DNA from: Winogradskyella costae
GTDB taxonomy: Bacteria > Bacteroidota > Bacteroidia > Flavobacteriales > Flavobacteriaceae
DNA: 64,000 nt
Direction: 5' to 3'
Assembly (NCBI RefSeq): GCF_013403865.1
Contig: NZ_JABFDK010000001.1
Span: 1 to 64,000, forward strand
Shown here: one piece after another, positions 7,327-15,390 of the stretch
Position numbering within the stretch: position 1 is the first letter of the stretch
Layout: every line of letters begins with the position of its first letter
Program-made: the position numbers and the translations under genes
The notes under the pieces: model-generated
Databases searched by the model: none
What the model was told of the DNA's origin: nothing
The model's input: only the letters and a program-made list of their open reading frames with translations

Positions 7327-8301
7327 ATGAAAATTAAACTAACATCAATGCGCTTTATTGCCTTATCCTTATCACTTTTTATAATGGCTTTAGGTTTAGA
7401 ATCATGTAGTTCTGATAATAATTCGGATACAGATGAGGAAACTGACACTGCTGATTGTGTTCAACAAGAATTGGCAGAAGGAAGTGGAGTTTGTGATACA
7501 CAATTAGCTTTTGATTCATCTGTAACAATTAGTATTGATGGAACTGATAGGGTTATCACAACCAATAGTATTCCTGATCATTTAGTAGGAACCTTTATTA
7601 ATGGAGATATTACCGAACAGAATGAAACTTATACAATAACTACAGATCCTGAACTTACAGGAAATTTAATTTCGCTAGAGGGCGATAATGGTCCTGAATA
7701 TATTTTTGGTGTCTTATTAGATGGTGTTGAATTAGACCCTATTGCAGCTGAACCTTGGCCACATAGTGATCTTGGAGTTATGGATCCTGATGTAAATTGG
7801 GATTGGAATTTAGAAGCATTAAATGTTCCTATAGGTTTAGACTGTAACTACTCACATGTTCAACCTACTGGTAAATATCATCATCATGGTACACCAACAT
7901 TATATGATTTAGTTGCAGATGCAGACGGAACTGAAATGGTACAAGTTGGATGGGCTGCTGATGGATATCCTATTTATTATAAATACGCATATACTGATGC
8001 TGATGATAGTAGCTCTGCTGTTATAGAAATGACCTCAAGTTATGAATTGTTATCAGGTAATAGACCTGGAGATGGTGAATCGGCACCTTGTTCTGAGTAC
8101 AATGGTGCATATTCTGCAGATTACGAGTATGTTGATGGACTTGGAACTCTTGATGAGGCGAATGGAAGAACAGGTGTAACCCCTGAGTTTCCTAATGGTA
8201 CATTTTATTATATATTGACTGATGGTGATTCTTTTCCAAGTATCCCAAGATACTTTAGAGGAACACCTTCTGATGACTTCCAACAAGGGCCAGGGAATTA
8301 A
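7327..8301 (+). CDS. YHYH-domain lipoprotein, first gene of cassette C9
   Basis: 324 residues with a lipobox at LESC (about residues 24-27) followed by an aspartate-rich linker. The core holds a KYHHHGTP motif and GWAADGYPIYYKYAY, the signature of the YHYH family of secreted proteins, and ends with GTFYYILTDGDSFPSIPRYFRG. YHYH proteins are exported and often encoded near other surface proteins; their activity is unknown. The next gene follows after 26 bp, so the two probably form an operon within one cassette. Confidence 0.85.
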   Translation: MKIKLTSMRFIALSLSLFIMALGLESCSSDNNSDTDEETDTADCVQQELAEGSGVCDTQLAFDSSVTISIDGTDRVITTNSIPDHLVGTFINGDITEQNETYTITTDPELTGNLISLEGDNGPEYIFGVLLDGVELDPIAAEPWPHSDLGVMDPDVNWDWNLEALNVPIGLDCNYSHVQPTGKYHHHGTPTLYDLVADADGTEMVQVGWAADGYPIYYKYAYTDADDSSSAVIEMTSSYELLSGNRPGDGESAPCSEYNGAYSADYEYVDGLGTLDEANGRTGVTPEFPNGTFYYILTDGDSFPSIPRYFRGTPSDDFQQGPGN

Positions 8302-8327
8302 AAAAAATCTTAAAAAACGAATCAAAT

Positions 8328-8906
8328 ATGTATAAATTATATTTATCATGTTTATTCTTTATCATGTGTATACCTTTTACGTATGCACATGATTCTGATA
8401 TAGCTTATTTTGATATTACAACAGAAGGTACTCAAACTATAATTCATGCTGAATTTTCATGGAGTATTCGAAATGCCTTAATTGCATTCGATTCTAATTA
8501 TAATAATGCTAAAACAATAGAAGAAATTAATAACATATTTTTACGTTACACCAAAGAGAAGTTAAAAGTTTTTGACACAAAAGACAGACAATTACATTTA
8601 TTAAAAGTTGTTCTTGAAAAGAATAATGAAGAACATAACCATGCCACACGTTACACATTAATATTCGAGGGTTCAGATATTAGTAAAGTTTCAAATACCA
8701 TGATGTTTGAACAGAGTAACTCTCAAAAAAACTATCATTGGTATGTAAACAAGGACGGAAAAAAGGAAGAAGCAATTACAGACAACACTGCTTCATCTTT
8801 TAATATCACCACAGAAACTGCTAGTTATTTAAAATATTATTTAATTGTTGGTGCAATACTGTTGTTAAGTTTACTGATTTTTTCTTTTAAAAGAAAGACA
8901 AGGTAA
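8328..8906 (+). CDS. Exported, C-terminally membrane-anchored protein, second gene of C9
   Basis: 192 residues: signal peptide (1-20, ending in TYA), a soluble domain of about 145 residues, one transmembrane helix (about 168-186) and a basic tail ending KRKTR. This is the layout of a periplasmic domain held by a C-terminal anchor. The soluble part is beta-rich with histidines (NEEHNHATRYTLIFEG). I do not recognise a named family. Its position directly after the YHYH gene suggests a functional pair. The 140 bp after it hold nothing recognised before S10. Confidence 0.65.
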   Translation: MYKLYLSCLFFIMCIPFTYAHDSDIAYFDITTEGTQTIIHAEFSWSIRNALIAFDSNYNNAKTIEEINNIFLRYTKEKLKVFDTKDRQLHLLKVVLEKNNEEHNHATRYTLIFEGSDISKVSNTMMFEQSNSQKNYHWYVNKDGKKEEAITDNTASSFNITTETASYLKYYLIVGAILLLSLLIFSFKRKTR

Positions 8907-9047
8907 ATTGTAATAAAATAGAATTTATGCTAACTATAGTAAAAGATTCTATTAATTTTTAAGAGCCAAATTAGATTGAAAATTATACTTGTGGAAAAAA
9001 TCATGTTATGATATCTGTGAAATTGAATAAACTACTGATTAAACAGC

Positions 9048-9182
9048 ATATAACACCGTGTATAATTAATTGCTTTTTTTAGATTACGTGTGAAAATTCC
9101 GCTGGAATTTTCTCAGGTTCGTTCAATTTTTGCTAAATTACTTGCTAAACCACGCAACTAACCATACACAAATACGTTAGCA
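9048..9182 (+). repeat. attC-like site S10 (class I)
   Basis: R'' ATATAAC (9048-9054), left arm GTGTATAATTAATTGC, central hairpin GAAAATTCC-gct-GGAATTTTC, right arm GCAACTAACCATACAC, spacer AAATAC, R' GTTAGCA (9176-9182). The C9 end AGCATATAAC is the exact complement of the C9 start GTTATATGCT. Confidence 0.92.
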
Positions 9183-9234
9183 AACATTAGAATCAACATT
9201 ATTCATTCCTAGAATTCTATTCATAATTACGTAA

Positions 9235-10383
9235 ATGGAAATTAACTATAACATTGTCAGTTTAATCGATATACTCGGGTTAGTTCAAGGTGTGTTTTTA
9301 GGCTTGGTATTAATAATCGAGGGCAGACGCATAAAACCCAAGCTTTTTTTAGGCTTATTTTTAATTGCATATTGCGCAGAACTCTTAAACTCAATCCTTC
9401 ACGATTTAAACATTCTTGAATCTGAACCTTGGTTGCTGTTTTTACCATTTAACTTTTTTTATTTAATACTTCCTTTATTCTATATATATGTTAAAGGAAT
9501 TTCTAATATTAATTTAACTAAAAAGAAAATTGTACTCATCCTTTTGCCTGGAATACTAGAATTTATAAGTTATACAGTACTTTTTATGCTAAGTGTGGGT
9601 ACAAAAGTAAAATTGCATAATTCAGAAAGTTTTTCTAATGTATTGTCTCTGATTGAAATATTATCATTTGCTTATTCAATATATTATATCTTTCTAACTA
9701 TTAAATTCATTAATAAGCAAAAAACAAAAGTTGAAGAATTTTACTCAAATACAGAAGGAAAATTACTCACTTGGGCAAAGGGTGTTCTTATGTTTCTGTT
9801 TACCTTTCTGATTATTATATTGTCTTCACTTTTTTTAGAAGGAATATTTTATGATGATTACATCTATCCAGCCACTTCAATAATTAATGTCGTTTTTATT
9901 TTCTGGATAGGGATTTCCGGTATAAAGCAGTCTAAGCTTTTTGTTACTAAAATCGCTAGTATTAAAAAGATAGACCATCAACAAAGTGATGTTAATGAAA
10001 CCAATAATAGATTAAAAACTAATAATAAAGATCATTATGAAAAGTTAATTGCATTAATGGATGATGAAAAATTATTTTTAGAGCCCAATTTATCTTTAGC
10101 AGATGTGTCTTTAAAACTTAAAATAACGCAACGGAATTTATCGGAACTCATACGAGACGAGTCTGACAAAAACTTTAATCAATTTGTAAATCATTATCGA
10201 GTAGAAGAAGCAAAAAAGTTATTATTAGATACTTCAAACAATCATTTAAATATGTTAGGAATAGCTTTTGACTCAGGATTTAGCTCAAAAGCAACATTTT
10301 ATAGTGTTTTTAAAAAACACACTTCCCTTACACCTACATTGTTTAAAAACAACATATTACCACAAAACTACACGAGTCTATAA
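9235..10383 (+). CDS. Membrane-bound AraC-family transcriptional regulator (cassette C10)
   Basis: 382 residues. The first 225 or so contain seven hydrophobic segments, and a linker (about 230-270) leads to a C-terminal AraC/XylS-type HTH_18 domain with LADVSLKLKITQRNLSELI and GIAFDSGFSSKATFYSVFKKHTSLTP. This 7TM-AraC architecture is common in Flavobacteriaceae, where the membrane part is presumed to sense a signal. It is the first of three genes in the longest class I cassette. Targets are unknown; the two following genes are natural candidates. Confidence 0.85.
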   Translation: MEINYNIVSLIDILGLVQGVFLGLVLIIEGRRIKPKLFLGLFLIAYCAELLNSILHDLNILESEPWLLFLPFNFFYLILPLFYIYVKGISNINLTKKKIVLILLPGILEFISYTVLFMLSVGTKVKLHNSESFSNVLSLIEILSFAYSIYYIFLTIKFINKQKTKVEEFYSNTEGKLLTWAKGVLMFLFTFLIIILSSLFLEGIFYDDYIYPATSIINVVFIFWIGISGIKQSKLFVTKIASIKKIDHQQSDVNETNNRLKTNNKDHYEKLIALMDDEKLFLEPNLSLADVSLKLKITQRNLSELIRDESDKNFNQFVNHYRVEEAKKLLLDTSNNHLNMLGIAFDSGFSSKATFYSVFKKHTSLTPTLFKNNILPQNYTSL

Positions 10384-10394
10384 TTATGTAATAA

Positions 10395-10417
10395 GTCTAG
10401 AAAACGGTTTTCTAGAC
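10395..10417. terminator. Palindrome after the AraC gene, probable terminator
   Basis: GTCTAGAAAAC and its exact complement GTTTTCTAGAC are separated by one base (effective loop about 5 nt), 12 bp after the AraC stop. A T-rich stretch follows at about 10427. It could terminate transcription or serve as a palindromic operator. Confidence 0.5.
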
Positions 10418-10459
10418 TCAACAAGCCTTTTTTAAGACTTAAAAAATAGTCCTTGGCCG

Positions 10460-10467
10460 TATCTTTG
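10460..10467 (+). promoter_or_regulatory. Bacteroidota-type -7 element (TATCTTTG)
   Basis: TATCTTTG followed by C matches the TAnnTTTG consensus of the Bacteroidota housekeeping sigma factor, 26 bp before the ATG at 10493. I do not see a good -33 TTG at the usual spacing. It would give the last two C10 genes their own promoter. Confidence 0.5.
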
Positions 10468-10492
10468 CACCAGCAAATCAAGAATTAGAATT

Positions 10493-10696
10493 ATGAAGAC
10501 TAATAAACTGACTTTGATGGTAATAATCTTTATCTGGATTCTTTTCATTTCTTGGGAATTACTTGTAACAGAATGGAGTCTTATAAAAAACAAAGATGCA
10601 TTTAGGGTAGACCTACTTATTATTTTTCCACTACTTCAGTTTATTACAATTTATACATTAATTAAAGTATTTAGTAAAACCAAAATAACAAAATAA
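10493..10696 (+). CDS. Small two-helix membrane protein (cassette C10)
   Basis: 67 residues with two hydrophobic segments (about 8-25 and 39-60) around a short charged loop (SLIKNKDAFRVD). No family is recognised. The upstream TATCTTTG element and an ATG at suitable distance support expression. The lipoprotein gene follows 35 bp later on the same strand. Confidence 0.55.
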   Translation: MKTNKLTLMVIIFIWILFISWELLVTEWSLIKNKDAFRVDLLIIFPLLQFITIYTLIKVFSKTKITK

Positions 10697-10731
10697 ATAA
10701 TTGCGCAAAAGTGCGCTAAAAATTAAAAAAA

Positions 10732-11496
10732 ATGAAAATTAAAAATTTATTTAAAACAGTAATTTGCTTATTAACTTTAAGCTTAACATTTAGTTGTTCT
10801 AGCGATGATGATTCTATGAATCCACCAACAGTTAATAGTAACTTTACAACTAATTCCAACACAGATTTTTTTATAAATTTTGATGGGACTGTAAATCTAA
10901 TAGTTTCGGGAACTTTTCAAGAAGATAGTGGTTTTGGGACAGTAACAGACAGAGGTTTTGTTTATGGTACTTCATCTAACCCTGAAGTTGGTGCTAATAA
11001 TACTTCAGGTATATCTGGTAATAATTCTGATGCAACAGGTTATATAGAAAATTTAACAAGTGGTCAAACTTATTTTATAAGAGGTTATTTTGAATACAGT
11101 GATGGCACTCATTTCTATGGAAACGAGATACAAGCAAGTACTGATGTTGATGCGAGTACTAGTAGAAATGTTACTTTAGATATAGAATCAGACGCGTTTT
11201 TAATTCAGACAGACTTTATCACAGTAACATTAAATATTAATAATGTTGTTAAAGAAATGCCTATAGAATTTGGTGTTGAATATAGTGTAAATAGCGATTT
11301 CACTAGCAGTAGTATAAATGCAATTGAGAATTTTGATGGTATACATAACGAAGGTACTATTGTAATTACTAGTTATTCTGCTGTAGCAGAACCTCTAATG
11401 TCAGGAACTCAATACTATTTTAGGCCATACGTAAAATATGCTGACAATACAGTAACAAATGGCGGAACTAGTATAGCTAATTTCGCTACAAACTAA
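10732..11496 (+). CDS. Lipoprotein with fibronectin-type beta repeats (cassette C10)
   Basis: 254 residues with a lipobox (LTFSC, about 18-22) followed by SSDDD, the acidic signal typical of surface-exposed Bacteroidota lipoproteins. Two domains of about 100 residues follow, each ending in a GQTYFIRGYFEYSDGT or GTQYYFRPYVKYADNT motif, as in fibronectin type III-like domains of secreted Bacteroidota proteins. It is probably an outer-surface protein. It ends the three-gene cassette, 15 bp before R''. Confidence 0.7.
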   Translation: MKIKNLFKTVICLLTLSLTFSCSSDDDSMNPPTVNSNFTTNSNTDFFINFDGTVNLIVSGTFQEDSGFGTVTDRGFVYGTSSNPEVGANNTSGISGNNSDATGYIENLTSGQTYFIRGYFEYSDGTHFYGNEIQASTDVDASTSRNVTLDIESDAFLIQTDFITVTLNINNVVKEMPIEFGVEYSVNSDFTSSSINAIENFDGIHNEGTIVITSYSAVAEPLMSGTQYYFRPYVKYADNTVTNGGTSIANFATN

Positions 11497-11511
11497 ATAG
11501 AATAAAACGTT

Positions 11512-11642
11512 TGCTAACAACGTATATAAAAAACAGCTAATTAAGCGCAAATCATAATGGTTTGCGCTTTTTTAATATCTTTAGGCAAAGAGAAAAGTAT
11601 TGAATACTTAAACGCTACTTTTCATATACAAGACCGTTGGCT
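11512..11642 (+). repeat. attC-like site S11 (class II)
   Basis: R'' TGCTAAC (11512-11518), spacer AAC, left arm GTATATAAAAAACAGC, inner stem AAGCGCAAA/TTTGCGCTT, a second stem AAGTATT/AATACTT, right arm GCTACTTTTCATATAC, spacer AAGACC, R' GTTGGCT (11636-11642). The core differs from class I but the length, the 3/6 spacer and the end rule are the same. The C10 end GTTTGCTAAC is the exact complement of the C10 start. Confidence 0.85.
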
Positions 11643-11674
11643 GTAATAAAAAACAAATCATACAGAAAAACTTA

Positions 11675-12472
11675 ATGAGTATAATTAAAGCATTTTTATA
11701 TACAGTTTTAGCGTTTATATTTTGGACAATAATCCAATTAGCAATACAAATTCCAATTAAATATTTAAATGGAAAACCAGATGATTTTACTCATATACTT
11801 GGAATAACTAAAATTGCATCTATTGTTGGAGCATTTTTGCTCATTTATTTTTTATTTTGGAAACCAAATTTTGATTTAAAAAAAGCTCTTAAAGTTCAGA
11901 ACTATAATCATCGAATATATTTGTATTTACCTATAATTGGAATTGGTTTGTTTCTTATAAATAAACCTTTTTGGGATTTCAATAAAATAATGGAATATTA
12001 TCAAGGAATTTCAACAAAAGATACCTTTGTTGATTCTAAAAATAATATTGCTTTAATTTACAGTCTAATTTCCACATTATTAATAGCACCAATAGTCGAG
12101 GAACTATTTTATAGAAAATTTTTGTTGGGTAAATTATTAGAAAAGAATAAACCGATTTCAGCAATAATTATTTCAAGTATTTGCTTTTCAATAATGCATA
12201 TTGAAACCCCTAATCATTTAATACCGACTTTCATAAGCGGAATTATACTCGGAATATTATATTTGAAAATTAAAAAAATTGGTTATTGCATAATGCTTCA
12301 TTTTATTGCAAACCTAATTATAGTTACGACAAACAATATTGGAATCTCTTATGACAATTGGTTGATTGGTTATAATTTTGACATTTATTATTGGCTATCA
12401 TTTGGAGTTGGAATTATTATAACAATAATCGGAATGAAAAAAATTACTACAGCTAACTCCGTGTATATTTAA
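11675..12472 (+). CDS. CPBP-family intramembrane metalloprotease (cassette C11)
   Basis: 265 residues with about eight hydrophobic segments. The CPBP (Abi/CaaX protease) motifs are present: EELFYRKFL (the EExxxR motif, about 147-155), an FSIMHIE motif, and LHFIAN near the C-terminus. The family includes prenyl-protein proteases and bacteriocin self-immunity proteins; which applies is not visible. The last six residues (ANSVYI) and the stop are encoded by R'', spacer and left arm of S12, so the gene runs into the recombination site. Confidence 0.85.
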   Translation: MSIIKAFLYTVLAFIFWTIIQLAIQIPIKYLNGKPDDFTHILGITKIASIVGAFLLIYFLFWKPNFDLKKALKVQNYNHRIYLYLPIIGIGLFLINKPFWDFNKIMEYYQGISTKDTFVDSKNNIALIYSLISTLLIAPIVEELFYRKFLLGKLLEKNKPISAIIISSICFSIMHIETPNHLIPTFISGIILGILYLKIKKIGYCIMLHFIANLIIVTTNNIGISYDNWLIGYNFDIYYWLSFGVGIIITIIGMKKITTANSVYI

Positions 12473-12585
12473 TTGCTTGGTTCTAGCCTACTTGCGAAAA
12501 TTCCTGCGGAATATTCACAGGTTCGTAAATGTTTGCTAAATTAGTTGCTTAAACACGCAACAAACCATATACAAAAACGTTACCC
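12451..12585 (+). repeat. attC-like site S12 (class I, hybrid)
   Basis: R'' AGCTAAC (12451-12457), spacer TCC, left arm GTGTATATTTAATTGC, central hairpin GAAAATTCC-tgc-GGAATATTC with left and right halves from different subtypes, right arm GCAACAAACCATATAC, R' GTTACCC (12579-12585). The first 22 bases overlap the end of the CPBP gene. C11 start and end match at 9 of 10 positions. Confidence 0.88.
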
Positions 12586-12590
12586 AACAT

Positions 12591-13316
12591 TTGAAAAAGA
12601 CCTTTGAACATAACAACAAACTTCTAAAAATCCTCTTGAGGGAGAATATTTATTTTGTTATTGGTTTGATAATTATAATACCTATTTATTATTATCTGAA
12701 AAAAGGAGAGCAATTTGTTTTGGACTTTTTGTTTATCAAAATAATGTCTGTGATTTTCTTAATCTATAATCTACCGAATTTCATTATTTATTTTAACTAT
12801 TACAAAGAAAATAAGAATACGAAAATTAAGATTGACACAGAAAACAATAGCATCGGAATTGTCAAAAACGGAGTATCAAAACAATATGAAATAACGGAAA
12901 TAAAATCTTCAATTTATCATTTAGGAATTTATTACAAAAATCGGATTGACAACGCAATGCGCTGGAAAATGATAAACTCTGACCTTGCATACTGGGATTT
13001 AGAATTTAATAATGGAGACAGATACTATATTTCAAACTTAATTGTGGACTTTCTGCACGACGAGCCAATTGTGGAGAATACAAAATATAGATTTAGAATG
13101 TTTCAATACATTAACAAATCCGATTCTAAAGAAGCTTTAACTTTAAAACAAGAATTGGAAAGGCAAAAAGAAAAAAATCTAACGGAAAAGTTTGTGGAAA
13201 AATTTAAAACAAAATCTGAAACGGAATTGAACGAAATTTTGAATAATAAATCTAAATATCAAAAAGAAGCTGTAAAAGCAGTTGAAATAATAATGGGAAA
13301 TAAAAACGTTGGGTAA
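12591..13316 (+). CDS. Hypothetical membrane protein (cassette C12)
   Basis: 241 residues from a TTG at 12591; no ATG occurs before residue 50, so the TTG is the best start, only 5 nt after R'. Two transmembrane segments (about 20-36 and 47-67) are followed by a soluble domain of about 110 residues with YKNRIDNAMRWKMINSDLAYWDLEF, a PH-like pattern, and a charged, helical C-terminus with repeated EKF and ETEL runs. No family is recognised. The last codons (N-V-G-stop) lie in the region complementary to the cassette start, and the TAA is part of R''. Confidence 0.65.
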   Translation: MKKTFEHNNKLLKILLRENIYFVIGLIIIIPIYYYLKKGEQFVLDFLFIKIMSVIFLIYNLPNFIIYFNYYKENKNTKIKIDTENNSIGIVKNGVSKQYEITEIKSSIYHLGIYYKNRIDNAMRWKMINSDLAYWDLEFNNGDRYYISNLIVDFLHDEPIVENTKYRFRMFQYINKSDSKEALTLKQELERQKEKNLTEKFVEKFKTKSETELNEILNNKSKYQKEAVKAVEIIMGNKNVG

Positions 13317-13442
13317 CAATGTATAAAGTTAATTGCTTGGTTATAGACCACTTACGAAAATCCTCGTAGATTTTCTATTCGGTTTTTATTTGCTAAATTA
13401 AGTGCTTAACCACGCAACAAACCATATACAAACACGTAGGGG
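13311..13442 (+). repeat. attC-like site S13 (class I, R' damaged)
   Basis: R'' GGGTAAC (13311-13317), left arm GTATAAAGTTAATTGC, central hairpin GAAAATC-ctcgta-GATTTTC, right arm GCAACAAACCATATAC, spacer AAACAC, then GTAGGGG instead of a GTT-type R'. The C12 end GTTGGGTAAC is the exact complement of the C12 start GTTACCCAAC. Two more ACACGTT ends follow at 13456-13467 and 13513-13523. Confidence 0.85.
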
Positions 13443-13455
13443 ATCTCTAATCTAA

Positions 13456-13523
13456 AACACGTTATAACTCTCCTCTTTTTCTAGTTAAAGATATTTAATA
13501 CAAACTAAAGAAACACGTTGTAT
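13456..13523 (+). repeat. Two orphan R'-end remnants
   Basis: After the damaged end of S13, the motif AAACACGTT recurs twice, as AAACACGTTATAAC (13456-13469) and AAACACGTTGTATGC (from 13512). Each copies only the last 9 or so bases of a class I site, without arms. They look like scars from deleted or aberrantly inserted cassettes. The last one opens the cassette that carries the 13542 gene. Confidence 0.5.
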
Positions 13524-13541
13524 GCATTTAAAGGAAAACCC

Positions 13542-14255
13542 GTGAAAAATAGAATATTCCTACTTATTATTATTGTTCTGATTTCCAATTCTTGTGGAAT
13601 ATTCAAAACGCATCATAAAGATAAATTGATTGATTTTGAGAACAATTCGTTAACTAACGCATCTCTAAAATTAAACGGATATTATTTTGCAGAATTTGAG
13701 CTCGAATATGGAGAAAACGCACCACCTTTTATAGACGATTACATAAAAAAGACTGGAATAAATAAAATAAAATATCTGTCTGTATTTTTTATATACGAAG
13801 ACGGTTTTGTAATTAATGTTGGAGGAATAAACGGACTTTCACGTTATTATTGTGCTGAAAAGGAAAATTACGAAAACACCTATGAAAGTGCTCATAAGAC
13901 AATTGAATTGATGCTCGAATCTCAAAATTCAACTGAAAAAAGAACCAAACGCATTTGTGGGTATAGTCCTGACGATATTGGTAATAAAGGTTTAGTTCAA
14001 ATTGACAAGGATAAAATTAAAATTCAACTTTACCGAATTGAGAAGCAAAACCCAACCAAAGATTCTTTCAATTCAGCTTATCTATACGAATTAAATGGAA
14101 CAATAAAATCTAACTCAAGTTTTGTAATGAAAAGCGAAATGGAATTCAGAACTAAAGAAATAACATCCAAAAACCAAGTGTTTGAATTTAGACAGACTGA
14201 ACAAAAACCGAACATTGAAAATTATTTTAAAAAGAATAAGAACCGATTTAAATAA
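13542..14255 (+). CDS. Hypothetical lipoprotein (cassette C13)
   Basis: 237 residues from the GTG at 13542; an upstream TTG at 13518 sits in an R' remnant and would spoil the signal peptide. Residues 1-18 are a signal with the lipobox-like ISNSC. The mature part is beta-rich with charged loops (YLSVFFIYEDGFVINVGGI) and a cysteine-containing middle (RICGYSPDD). Similar lipoproteins of unknown function are common in Flavobacteriaceae; no named family can be given. Confidence 0.65.
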   Translation: MKNRIFLLIIIVLISNSCGIFKTHHKDKLIDFENNSLTNASLKLNGYYFAEFELEYGENAPPFIDDYIKKTGINKIKYLSVFFIYEDGFVINVGGINGLSRYYCAEKENYENTYESAHKTIELMLESQNSTEKRTKRICGYSPDDIGNKGLVQIDKDKIKIQLYRIEKQNPTKDSFNSAYLYELNGTIKSNSSFVMKSEMEFRTKEITSKNQVFEFRQTEQKPNIENYFKKNKNRFK

Positions 14256-14262
14256 CTGCTTA

Positions 14263-14390
14263 CTACAACGCATATAAAAAATAGCAGTTAAGAGCTAAAC
14301 CCAATGTATTGTTTTTTCTGCTATATTTTTTAATAATTTAAAAATTAACGGATTTTTTTCTGCTACTTCTGATATGCGGATACGCTGTAA
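14263..14390 (+). repeat. attC-like site S14 (class II, R' damaged)
   Basis: The left end CTACAAC (14263-14269) runs into GCATATAAAAAATAGC. The right arm GCTACTTCTGATATGC is followed by a 6-nt spacer and GCTGTAA in place of a GTT end. The outer arm is GCATAT/ATATGC here and GTATAT/ATATAC in S11, a compensated change. The exact R'' boundary is ambiguous by 3 nt. The C13 start GTTGTAT and the complement of its end (GTTGTAG) match at 6 of 7. Confidence 0.7.
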
Positions 14391-14508
14391 GTGATTCAAA
14401 ATGAAAATCTTAACTCAACACTTTCCATATATTAATAAACAATATTCATTTTTTTTTGTAACAAATTTTTGTTTCCAATACTTACCTAGCGAATTAAAAA
14501 AACAAAAA

Positions 14509-15381
14509 ATGAAACATTTAAAATCGGTTATCACAGTATTATTAATTGCTTTATCCTTTAACTTCTCTCAAGCACAGGAAAAAGCCAAATTAGAAAACTC
14601 TATTCTATGGAAAATAGAACATCCAGAACTCAAAGAACCTTCCTATATTTTAGGAACTTTACATTTTATGTGTGAAGAAGACTTTAGCATTCCTAAAAAA
14701 GTGCTTACAACTTTAGATAATATTGATGCCTTGGTCTTAGAAGTTAACTTGTCAGACCCTGAAGAAATGAAAATAATTAAGGAATCTGTGGCTAATTCAA
14801 AGAAAATTTCAGAAGAATTATCTGAAAATCAATTTAAAGAATTGGACGAACTAATACAAAAAGTTTTAAAAACCCCATTAATGAGTTATAATGATTATGG
14901 ACTCTCGATACTTCATTTTTCTATGATTTATAAAATGTTGCCTTGTGAACCAACACAAATAAAATCATTTGAAACAGAGTTAATGCAATTAGCCACAAAT
15001 GCCCAAAAACCAATACATAGTTTAGAAAAAGCTTCGACCCAATTAGAATATATAAGAAAGGCATCCCCAACAAATTATATATTTGAACAATTAATGCTAT
15101 TCGATTCTTACAAAAAAGATTTCAACAATGCTATACAAGCATACAAAAATGAAGATATAACAACAGCGGTAAATTTAATTACTAAAGATGTATATATGGA
15201 TGAGAATGCTACTAAATATATGCAAATAGAACGAAATAATAATTGGGTAGAAAAAATGCCTCAAATGATGAAAGAAAGGAGTAACCTGTTTGCTGTTGGT
15301 TCTGCTCATATAACAAACGAATATGGGATAATACATTTACTAAGACAAAAAGGGTTTACAATAACACCTGTATTTAAATAG
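14509..15381 (+). CDS. TraB/GumN family protein (C14 region)
   Basis: 290 residues from the ATG at 14509, which begins a clean signal peptide (1-22, ending in SQAQ). An upstream in-frame ATG at 14401 would add 36 residues ahead of that signal and is unlikely. The TraB/GumN pattern is clear: WKIEHPELKEPSYILGTLHFMCEED near the start and the closing LFAVGSAHITNEYGIIHLLRQKGFTITPV. The family is related to Tiki-type metalloproteases, with conserved histidines in GTLH and SAH. The sigma factor gene begins 9 bp downstream. Confidence 0.85.
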   Translation: MKHLKSVITVLLIALSFNFSQAQEKAKLENSILWKIEHPELKEPSYILGTLHFMCEEDFSIPKKVLTTLDNIDALVLEVNLSDPEEMKIIKESVANSKKISEELSENQFKELDELIQKVLKTPLMSYNDYGLSILHFSMIYKMLPCEPTQIKSFETELMQLATNAQKPIHSLEKASTQLEYIRKASPTNYIFEQLMLFDSYKKDFNNAIQAYKNEDITTAVNLITKDVYMDENATKYMQIERNNNWVEKMPQMMKERSNLFAVGSAHITNEYGIIHLLRQKGFTITPVFK

Positions 15382-15390
15382 TCCTAATCG

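Noticed and set aside
14401..14508. 36-residue N-terminal extension of the TraB/GumN protein
   Set aside because: The extension would bury the signal peptide that starts at 14509 and it begins almost at the damaged site end.
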